DNA from: Pseudomonadota bacterium
Lineage (GTDB): Bacteria; Pseudomonadota; Gammaproteobacteria; Pseudomonadales; Pseudomonadaceae
Length of the DNA: 5,649 nt
Direction of reading: 5' to 3'
NCBI GenBank assembly: GCA_023388335.1
Contig: JAEWGL010000245.1
Span: 1-5,649, forward strand
Each line of letters starts with the position of its first letter. Within the stretch, counting starts at the first letter, position 1. Positions 1-4,917 of this stretch are shown here, piece after piece. Both the position numbers and the translations under genes were made by a program. The notes under the pieces are model-generated. The model had not been told where the DNA came from. It did not search any database and saw only the letters and a program-made list of their open reading frames with translations.

Positions 1-426
1 ATGCCGAGCAGCTTCCGCGCCTATGCCGTGGATTTCGACGGTGACGGCCACATCAACATCTGGAACAACCCGGACGATGCCATCGGCAGCGTCGCCAGCT
101 ACTTCAAGCGCCACGGCTGGGTGGCCGGCGAGGCGGTGGTCAGCCGCGCCACGGTGCGCGGCGAGCGCGTCGACGAGGGCCTGAGCCCCGGCATCGAGGC
201 GGTCAAGACAGTCGCAGAGTTGCAGGTACTGGGCTGGTCAAGTCATGATGCGCTGCGCGAGGATCTGCCGGTCACCGCCTTCCGGCTCGAAGGCGACAAC
301 GGCCCGGAATACTGGCTGGGCCTGAAGAACTTCTACGCGATCACTCGCTACAACCGCAGCGTGATGTACGCGATGGCGGTACATCAGCTATCGGACCTGC
401 TGGTTCAAGCACGGGGCGTCAAGTAA
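1..426 (+). CDS. mltB: Lytic murein transglycosylase, MltB/Slt35 family (3' part only)
   Basis: This is the C-terminal 141 residues of a lytic transglycosylase, which cleaves the MurNAc-GlcNAc bond of peptidoglycan in the periplasm and leaves a 1,6-anhydroMurNAc end. The ATG at position 1 is almost certainly an internal methionine (the family has a QFMPSSF-like stretch here), so the signal sequence and the catalytic glutamate lie upstream of the window. Visible residues include PSSFRAYAVDFDGDGHI, which contains an EF-hand-like loop with Asp at partial residues 11, 13 and 15. Slt35 of E. coli binds calcium at the equivalent place. This is followed by AIGSVASYFKRHGW and, near the end, an NFYAITRYNRS-type motif typical of the family. 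The stop codon shares one base with rlpA. Pseudomonads carry several paralogues; the copy next to rlpA is called sltB1 in P. aeruginosa, so whether it is lipid-anchored or soluble cannot be told here. Confidence 0.93.
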   Translation: MPSSFRAYAVDFDGDGHINIWNNPDDAIGSVASYFKRHGWVAGEAVVSRATVRGERVDEGLSPGIEAVKTVAELQVLGWSSHDALREDLPVTAFRLEGDNGPEYWLGLKNFYAITRYNRSVMYAMAVHQLSDLLVQARGVK

Positions 427-1430
427 TGCGCGTTTTGTTCAACTCCACTTCCTTCAAACTGCTGACCTGCGTCGCCCTGGGCCTGGTGCTCGCCAGCTGC
501 TCGAGCAGCCGTGCGCCGCAGCAACAGCAGCAGGGCAATATCGTGCGCGCCCAGCCAGGCCTGGACATCAACCGCGCGCACAAGGATGGCGCGCCGTGGT
601 GGGACGTCGATGTCTCGAAGATTCCCGACGCCACGCCCACGGTGCACACCGGCAACTACAAGGCCAACCCGTACACCGTGTTGGGCAAGACCTACTTCCC
701 CATCCAGGAATCGCGCAACTACCGCGCCGAAGGCACGGCGTCCTGGTACGGCACCAAGTTCCACGGCCAGAACACCGCCAATGGCGAGGTCTATGACCTG
801 TATGGCATGAGCGCGGCGCACAAGACCCTGCCGCTTCCGGCCTACGTGCGGGTGACCAACCTGGACAACAACCGCACCGTGATCCTACGGGTAAACGATC
901 GGGGCCCGTTCTATTCCGACCGGATCATCGACTTGTCCTACGCGGCAGCGAAAAAACTCGGCTATGCCGAAAGCGGCACCGCCCGCGTGCGCGTCGAAGG
1001 CATCGATCCCCAGCAGTGGTGGGCCGCGCGCGGCCAGGCGGCGCCGATGGTGCTGCAGCAGCCGCAAGTGGCGCAGACCAAGCCACTGCCGGCCAGCACC
1101 GGCAGCGTCGAACAGTGGACCCCACCGGCCCAGCAACACGCCGCGGCCGTGGTCCCGGTGCAGGTGGCCCGCAGCAACGCGATCAGCAACAACGATGGCC
1201 TGTTCCTGCAGGTCGGCGCCTTCGCCAACCCGGATGCCGCCGAACTGCTGCGTTCCAAGCTCAGTACCATGGTCAGCGCGCCGGTGTTCATCAGTTCCAT
1301 CGTGCGCAACCAGCAGACCCTGCACCGCGTGCGCCTGGGGCCGATCAGCAGCCAGGGCGAGGCCCAGCAAATGCAGAACAGCGTACGGCTGGCCAATCTT
1401 GGCCAGGCCAAAGTGGTCACGGCGGATTGA
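426..1430 (+). CDS. rlpA: RlpA: septal lipoprotein, lytic transglycosylase with SPOR domain
   Basis: The 334-residue protein begins with a lipoprotein signal peptide: a short basic start, a hydrophobic stretch at about residues 10-22 and the lipobox LASC, with Cys25 as the lipidated residue. A polar stretch with five glutamines (32-36) follows. The double-psi beta-barrel domain spans about residues 102-192 (EGTASWYG through ARVRVEG). It keeps Glu121, His132 and Asp158, which match the conserved active-site residues; in P. aeruginosa RlpA the corresponding Glu and His are needed for cleavage of peptide-free glycan strands. A Pro/Gln/Ala-rich linker (about 199-256) leads to a C-terminal SPOR domain (about 257-332, starting LFLQVGAF), which binds denuded glycans and brings the protein to the division site. 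It is expected in the outer membrane, facing the periplasm. The ATG overlaps the stop of the preceding transglycosylase gene by one base and has only a weak Shine-Dalgarno (ACGGGG around 411-416), suggesting translational coupling. Confidence 0.96.
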   Translation: MRVLFNSTSFKLLTCVALGLVLASCSSSRAPQQQQQGNIVRAQPGLDINRAHKDGAPWWDVDVSKIPDATPTVHTGNYKANPYTVLGKTYFPIQESRNYRAEGTASWYGTKFHGQNTANGEVYDLYGMSAAHKTLPLPAYVRVTNLDNNRTVILRVNDRGPFYSDRIIDLSYAAAKKLGYAESGTARVRVEGIDPQQWWAARGQAAPMVLQQPQVAQTKPLPASTGSVEQWTPPAQQHAAAVVPVQVARSNAISNNDGLFLQVGAFANPDAAELLRSKLSTMVSAPVFISSIVRNQQTLHRVRLGPISSQGEAQQMQNSVRLANLGQAKVVTAD

Positions 1431-1520
1431 GCTTCAAGCCACAAGCTACAAGCTGCAAGAGAAGGGCGGACCGGCCCCGGCCTGCTTTTTCTTGCAGCTT
1501 GGAGCTTGGAGCTTGAGGCT
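1430..1520. repeat. Large imperfect inverted repeat built of 7-base units
   Basis: The left arm (1430-1459) consists of four 7-base units of the form AGCNNCA plus AG: AGCTTCA, AGCCACA, AGCTACA, AGCTGCA. The right arm (1491-1520) has the complementary units CTTGCAG, CTTGGAG, CTTGGAG, CTTGAGG plus CT. The two arms match at 26 of 30 positions, with a 31-base middle part. The left arm begins on the last base of the rlpA stop codon. Elements of this AGCTNCA type are, as I recall, frequent between genes in Pseudomonas, but they are different from the classical 35-bp P. putida REP sequence. What is seen is the repeat; its dispersal in the genome is inference. Confidence 0.85.
1461..1492 (+). terminator. 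Possible intrinsic terminator of mltB-rlpA, inside the inverted repeat
   Basis: Between the arms of the repeat lies a GC-rich stretch (1466-1485) that can fold with G1466-C1485, C1467-G1484, G1468-C1482, G1469-C1481 and C1471-G1480, C1472-G1479, with single-base bulges. It is followed directly by five Ts (1486-1490). The hairpin is bulged, so strength is uncertain; the long outer arms could also fold over it. A role at the end of rlpA transcription is inferred from position. Confidence 0.45.
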
Positions 1521-1540
1521 CGCCGAGGCCCCTGTACAAT
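1513..1540 (+). promoter_or_regulatory. Likely sigma70 promoter of dacA
   Basis: TTGAGG at 1513-1518 (4 of 6 to TTGACA) is separated by 16 bases from TACAAT at 1535-1540 (5 of 6 to TATAAT). Transcription would start near 1547, giving a leader of about 75 bases before dacA. The -35 box is inside the last unit of the right arm of the inverted repeat. It is read by eye against the consensus only. Confidence 0.55.
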
Positions 1541-1544
1541 GGCT

Positions 1545-1599
1545 GTTTTGCCCGCAAGGCCCCGGCCTGTTAACGTTTTGCCCATGAGGGCATGAGCCC
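1545..1599 (+). promoter_or_regulatory. dacA leader with direct repeat and alternative small hairpins
   Basis: GTTTTGCCC occurs twice, at 1545-1553 and 1575-1583, exactly 30 bases apart. From 1580 the sequence reads GCCC, ATGA, GGGC (1588-1591), ATGA, GCCC (1596-1599). The central GGGC can pair either with the left or with the right GCCC, giving two mutually exclusive 4-5 bp stems with ATGA loops just upstream of the ribosome binding region. A regulatory role is only a possibility. Confidence 0.3.
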
Positions 1600-1611
1600 A
1601 TTAGTCATTTC

Positions 1612-1620
1612 GAGAGACGG
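1612..1620 (+). promoter_or_regulatory. Ribosome binding region of dacA
   Basis: GAGAGACGG lies directly before the ATG at 1621. It is a moderate purine-rich site, the best one near this start, and it supports the choice of an ATG that opens a proper signal peptide. Confidence 0.5.
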
Positions 1621-2781
1621 ATGAACATCACCACCTTCGCCAAACGCCTTTGCCTGCTTGTACCGCTGATGATCACCCCTGCTGCGTTCGCGGCAGAGCA
1701 GATGATGCCGTCGCCGCCGCAACTGGCTGCCAAGTCCTATGTGCTCATGGAAGCGTCCAGCGGTAATGTCCTGGTCGAGAACAATGGTGACGAGCGTCTT
1801 CCGCCGGCCAGCCTGACCAAGCTGATGACCGCCTACCTCGCCACGCTGGACATCCGCCGTGGGCAGATCGGCGAGAACGATCCGGTGACCGTCAGCGAGA
1901 ACGCCTGGCGCACCGGCGGTTCGCGCATGTTCATCAAGGTCGGTAGCCAGGTCAGCGTCAGCGACCTGCTGCACGGCATCATCATCCAGTCGGGCAACGA
2001 CGCCAGCGTCGCCCTGGCCGAGCACATCGCCGGCAGCGAAGACGCCTTCGCCGACATGATGAACAAGACGGCCGCCGACCTTGGCATGAGCAACAGCCAC
2101 TTCATGAACCCCACCGGCCTACCGCACCCGGAGCACTACTCCTCGGCGCATGACATGGCCGTGCTGGCGCGCGCGATCATCGACGAAGACCCGGCGCACT
2201 ATGCGATCTACTCGCAGAAGGAGTTCTACTGGAACAACATCAAGCAGCCCAACCGCAACCTGCTGCTGTGGCGTGACAAGACTGTCGACGGCCTGAAGAC
2301 TGGCCACACCGAGGAGGCCGGCTACTGCATGGTGTCTTCGGCGGTACGTGACGGCATGCGCCTGATCGCCGTGGTCTTCGGCACCAACAGCGAGCAGTCC
2401 CGCGCTGCCGAGACCCAGAAGCTGCTGACCTACGGTTTCCGCTTCTTCGAAACCCAGACCTTCTACCAGAAGGGCACCGAGCTGGCCCAGGCCCCGGTAT
2501 GGAAGGGCGCGGCCAGCCAGGTCAAGGCCGGCCTGGCCGACGACCTGACCATGACTATGCCTAAAGGCCAATTGAAACGCCTGGCCGCAAGCATGACCAT
2601 GAACCCACAACTGACCGCGCCCATCGCCAAAGGTGACGTAATCGGTAAAGTGGAAGTCAAACTGGACGAGAAGGTTGTACACAGCGCTGATCTGATCGCC
2701 CTGGATGCGGTCGAGGAAGCTGGTTTCTTCGGTCGTATGTGGGATAGCATTCGTCTGTTCTTCTACGGGTTGTTCAACTGA
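1621..2781 (+). CDS. dacA: D-alanyl-D-alanine carboxypeptidase, PBP5/6 type
   Basis: The 386-residue penicillin-binding protein removes the terminal D-alanine from peptidoglycan pentapeptides in the periplasm, limiting crosslinking and helping to keep cell shape. The start opens a Sec signal peptide (MNITTFAKRL plus a hydrophobic core) with a likely cleavage after AFA (residue 24). The S11 peptidase domain (about 27-280) has all three active-site motifs: Ser64-Leu-Thr-Lys67 with the nucleophilic serine, Ser124-Gly-Asn126, and Lys226-Thr-Gly228. A beta-rich C-terminal domain (about 283-365) follows, and the last 20 or so residues (GFFGRMWDSIRLFFYGLFN) form the amphipathic helix that anchors such enzymes to the outer face of the inner membrane. 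Length is normal. P. aeruginosa calls the same-position gene dacC. It probably has its own promoter at 1513-1540 and ends at the hairpin at 2797-2822. Lysine codons change from almost all AAG to mostly AAA after about residue 310. Confidence 0.97.
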   Translation: MNITTFAKRLCLLVPLMITPAAFAAEQMMPSPPQLAAKSYVLMEASSGNVLVENNGDERLPPASLTKLMTAYLATLDIRRGQIGENDPVTVSENAWRTGGSRMFIKVGSQVSVSDLLHGIIIQSGNDASVALAEHIAGSEDAFADMMNKTAADLGMSNSHFMNPTGLPHPEHYSSAHDMAVLARAIIDEDPAHYAIYSQKEFYWNNIKQPNRNLLLWRDKTVDGLKTGHTEEAGYCMVSSAVRDGMRLIAVVFGTNSEQSRAAETQKLLTYGFRFFETQTFYQKGTELAQAPVWKGAASQVKAGLADDLTMTMPKGQLKRLAASMTMNPQLTAPIAKGDVIGKVEVKLDEKVVHSADLIALDAVEEAGFFGRMWDSIRLFFYGLFN

Positions 2782-2796
2782 TATCGTGACCTGCCG

Positions 2797-2830
2797 CGCC
2801 CCCGCCTGTATTCGCGGGGGCGTTGTTGTT
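2797..2830 (+). terminator. Hairpin with weak U-tract after dacA
   Basis: A perfect 9-bp GC stem pairs 2797-2805 (CGCCCCCGC) with 2814-2822 (GCGGGGGCG) around an 8-base loop. The tail is TTGTTGTTG and not a continuous T run. The stem is strong but the tail is poor, so partial read-through into the ybeD-lipB-lipA genes is likely. The stem starts 15 bases after the dacA stop. Confidence 0.75.
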
Positions 2831-2857
2831 GCCACGGCTTACGAGGCCGTTACCGCC

Positions 2858-3133
2858 ATGAGCGAACCAGACGTCAAGTCGCACAAAATCGAATTCCCCT
2901 GCGCCGATTACCCGATCAAGGTGATCGGCGACACCGTGGTCAACTTCAAGGACACGGTGATCGAGATCCTGAAGAAGTACGCCGAGGTCGACCTCGCCAC
3001 CCTGGCCGAGCGCCAGAGCAAGGAAGGCAAGTACACCACGGTGCAATTGCACATCGTGGCCACCGGCGAAGACCAGCTGCACGATATCAACAGTGCCCTG
3101 CGCGCTACTGGAATCGTGAAAATGGTGCTCTGA
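2858..3133 (+). CDS. ybeD: YbeD-like DUF493 (UPF0250) small protein
   Basis: This is a 91-residue cytoplasmic protein of the DUF493 family. Recognisable parts are IEFPCADYPIKVIG at residues 11-24, a helix (VVNFKDTVIEILKKYA) and the strand segment YTTVQLHIVATGEDQLHDI before the last helix and the end GIVKMVL. E. coli YbeD has an alpha-beta fold resembling small ligand-binding regulatory (ACT-like) domains; no reaction is known. The frame is open further upstream to 2705, but that would run through the dacA end and the terminator stem. The ATG at 2858, 11 bases after ACGAGG (2841-2846), gives the normal family length. The stop TGA shares its A with the ATG of lipB. The place between dacA and lipB is conserved in many Gammaproteobacteria, which hints at a tie to lipoate metabolism or to the envelope, but this is inference. 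Confidence 0.92.
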   Translation: MSEPDVKSHKIEFPCADYPIKVIGDTVVNFKDTVIEILKKYAEVDLATLAERQSKEGKYTTVQLHIVATGEDQLHDINSALRATGIVKMVL

Positions 3134-3786
3134 TGCCAGCGAGTCTCGGCGTTCGCGACCTCGGGCTGCAGCCGTACGAAACGGTGCTGGCGGCCATGCG
3201 CCGCTTTACCGACCAGCGCGATGCCCAGACCCGCGACGAGCTGTGGCTGGTCGAACACCCGTCGGTGTTCACCCAGGGCCAGGCGGGCAAGGCCGAGCAC
3301 CTGTTGGTGCCCGGCGACATCCCCGTGGTGCAGACCGACCGCGGTGGCCAGGTCACCTACCATGGCCCCGGCCAGCAGGTGGCCTATCTGTTGCTCGATG
3401 TGCGTCGCCTGGGCTTCGGTGTGCGCGACCTGGTCAGCCGCATCGAAAGCAGCCTGATCGAGCTGCTCGCCAGCTTCGACGTTCAGGCCGCGGCCAAGCC
3501 CGATGCGCCGGGCGTGTATGTCGATGGGGCGAAGATCGCCTCCCTCGGCCTGCGGATCCGCAACGGCCGCTCTTTCCACGGCCTTGCCCTGAACGTGGAC
3601 ATGGACCTGGCGCCATTTCGCCGAATCAACCCCTGCGGGTATGCGGGGCTGGCCATGACCCAGCTGCGCGATCAGGCAGGCCCGATCGAACTCTCCGAGG
3701 TCAGGACAAGGCTGCGCGCACAGCTGGTCAAGCACCTCGACTATGCCGAGCAGACGACCCTTACGGGCGGAATCGACCGATTATGA
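3133..3786 (+). CDS. lipB: Octanoyl-ACP:protein N-octanoyltransferase
   Basis: LipB moves the octanoyl group from acyl carrier protein to the lysine of lipoyl domains (E2 subunits of pyruvate and 2-oxoglutarate dehydrogenases, and GcvH), the first step of endogenous lipoate assembly in the cytoplasm. The 217-residue protein has the family signature at residues 70-81 (RGGQVTYHGPGQ), followed by the lysine of the catalytic pair, Lys134 in GAKIASLGLR, and the acyl-accepting Cys168 in NPCGY. His149 lies in the conserved SFHGLALNV stretch. The start overlaps the ybeD stop by one base (TGATG), and I see no Shine-Dalgarno sequence in the 20 bases before it, so translation most likely depends on ybeD. 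The end overlaps lipA by four bases. Length is usual for pseudomonads. Confidence 0.97.
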   Translation: MPASLGVRDLGLQPYETVLAAMRRFTDQRDAQTRDELWLVEHPSVFTQGQAGKAEHLLVPGDIPVVQTDRGGQVTYHGPGQQVAYLLLDVRRLGFGVRDLVSRIESSLIELLASFDVQAAAKPDAPGVYVDGAKIASLGLRIRNGRSFHGLALNVDMDLAPFRRINPCGYAGLAMTQLRDQAGPIELSEVRTRLRAQLVKHLDYAEQTTLTGGIDRL

Positions 3787-4802
3787 CAATAGTGCAAGAA
3801 ACCGTGCCCAACCTGATATCCACACAGGATGTCACCCCACGCCCAGCCCCACGGCCGAAGGTCGAAGCGGGTGTGAAACTGCGGGGGGCGGAGAAGGTTG
3901 CCCGCATCCCGGTAAAGATCATCCCCACCGAAGAGCTGCCGAAAAAGCCCGACTGGATTCGCGTGCGGATCCCGGTCTCCCCGGAAGTCGACCGCATCAA
4001 GCAGCTGCTGCGCAAGCACAAGCTGCACAGCGTCTGCGAAGAGGCGTCTTGCCCGAACCTGGGCGAGTGCTTCTCTGGCGGTACCGCGACCTTCATGATC
4101 ATGGGCGACATCTGCACCCGTCGCTGCCCGTTCTGCGACGTCGGCCACGGCCGGCCGAAGCCGTTGGATGTCGACGAGCCGAAGAACCTGGCCGTGGCCA
4201 TCGCCGACTTGCGCCTGAAGTACGTGGTGATCACCTCGGTGGACCGCGACGACCTGCGCGACGGCGGTGCCCAGCACTTCGCCGACTGCCTGCGGGAAAT
4301 CCGCGCGCTGTCCCCAGGCGTCCAGCTCGAGACCCTGGTGCCGGACTACCGCGGCCGCATGGACGTGGCCCTGGCCATTACTGCCCAGGAGCCGCCGGAT
4401 GTGTTCAACCACAACCTCGAAACCGTGCCGCGCCTGTACAAGGCCGCGCGCCCGGGTTCGGACTACCAGTGGTCGCTGACCCTGCTGCAGAAGTTCAAGG
4501 AGCTGGTGCCGCACGTACCGACCAAGTCCGGCCTGATGCTCGGCTTGGGCGAGACCGACGAGGAAGTGATCGAAGTGATGCAGCGCATGCGCGAGCACAA
4601 CATCGACATGCTGACCCTCGGCCAGTACCTGCAGCCGTCGCGTAGCCACCTGCCGGTGCAGCGTTTCGTCCACCCGGACACCTTCGCCTGGTTCGCCGAG
4701 GAAGGTTACCGCATGGGCTTCAAGAACGTGGCATCCGGTCCGCTGGTGCGTTCTTCGTACCACGCCGACCAGCAGGCGCACGAGGCCAAGATCAAGCTCT
4801 GA
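3783..4802 (+). CDS. lipA: Lipoyl synthase (radical SAM)
   Basis: LipA inserts two sulfur atoms at C6 and C8 of the octanoyl chain carried by lipoyl domains, using SAM radical chemistry and giving up its auxiliary cluster as the sulfur source. The 339-residue protein has Cys85, Cys90 and Cys96 (the CX4CX5C auxiliary [4Fe-4S] site) and Cys111, Cys115 and Cys118 (the CX3CX2C radical SAM site, in GDICTRRCPFCDVGHG). The C-terminal RSSYHA motif (323-328) supplies the serine ligand of the auxiliary cluster. All key residues are present. The frame is open far upstream across lipB; the ATG at 3783 was chosen because it gives the family's length, overlaps the lipB stop as ATGA and has a weak GGCGGAA site about 11 bases upstream. 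The first 45 residues or so are variable in the family. A terminator closes the operon. Confidence 0.98.
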   Translation: MTIVQETVPNLISTQDVTPRPAPRPKVEAGVKLRGAEKVARIPVKIIPTEELPKKPDWIRVRIPVSPEVDRIKQLLRKHKLHSVCEEASCPNLGECFSGGTATFMIMGDICTRRCPFCDVGHGRPKPLDVDEPKNLAVAIADLRLKYVVITSVDRDDLRDGGAQHFADCLREIRALSPGVQLETLVPDYRGRMDVALAITAQEPPDVFNHNLETVPRLYKAARPGSDYQWSLTLLQKFKELVPHVPTKSGLMLGLGETDEEVIEVMQRMREHNIDMLTLGQYLQPSRSHLPVQRFVHPDTFAWFAEEGYRMGFKNVASGPLVRSSYHADQQAHEAKIKL

Positions 4803-4818
4803 GCCTGGCGGGTTGATC

Positions 4819-4855
4819 ATGCCGATGCGCGCCGTGAGGCGGCATCGGCATTTTT
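4819..4855 (+). terminator. Intrinsic terminator of the ybeD-lipB-lipA operon
   Basis: A perfect 9-bp stem pairs 4820-4828 (TGCCGATGC) with 4842-4850 (GCATCGGCA), extended by A4819-T4851. After a one-base bulge (G4829), CGCC (4830-4833) pairs with GGCG (4838-4841) around a GTGA tetraloop of the stable GNRA type. Five Ts (4851-4855) follow. It starts 16 bases after the lipA stop. Confidence 0.9.
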
Positions 4856-4861
4856 GTATAG

Positions 4862-4900
4862 GGGGACACGTTGCCCACGGGCGCTGCCCAGGCAGTCCCC
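4862..4900 (+). promoter_or_regulatory. Predicted folded leader in front of ldcA
   Basis: Three stacked stems can form: GGGGAC (4862-4867) with GTCCCC (4895-4900), TGCC (4872-4875) with GGCA (4891-4894), and GGGC (4879-4882) with GCCC (4886-4889). These add up to 14 pairs with one 4-base bulge and a small internal loop. There is no T run after it, so it is not an ordinary terminator. It ends four bases before the Shine-Dalgarno site. I see no convincing promoter between it and the terminator at 4819-4855. Confidence 0.35.
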
Positions 4901-4903
4901 AAG

Positions 4904-4908
4904 AAGGA
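4904..4908 (+). promoter_or_regulatory. Shine-Dalgarno site of ldcA
   Basis: AAGGA lies nine bases before the ATG at 4918. This is the best ribosome binding site in the window and it decides the start of the truncated gene. Confidence 0.8.
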
Positions 4909-4917
4909 ATTGCACGG

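Noticed and set aside
1..3. ATG at the first base as the true start of the transglycosylase
   Set aside because: The family is much longer, and the motif around this methionine sits in the middle of the catalytic domain.
516..535. Run of five glutamine codons in rlpA as an unstable repeat
   Set aside because: Only five codons, one of them CAA, in a low-complexity linker right after the lipobox; this is ordinary for lipoproteins.
2119..2835. A 238-codon open frame on the - strand opposite dacA
   Set aside because: It runs across the terminator stem and antisense to the dacA C-terminal half, has no family resemblance and is explained as a shadow.
2705..2857. Longer start of the ybeD gene inside dacA
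   Set aside because: The extension would overlap dacA by 77 bases and translate through the terminator hairpin. The ATG at 2858 has a ribosome binding site and gives the normal 91 residues.
3243..3782. Upstream extension of lipA within lipB
   Set aside because: The open frame has only arginine/proline-rich shadow sequence there. The conserved protein begins at 3783.
4851..4862. TGTATAGG after the lipA terminator as a -10 box for ldcA
   Set aside because: The hexamer is a poor match and no acceptable -35 is at 16-18 bases upstream, where the terminator stem lies.
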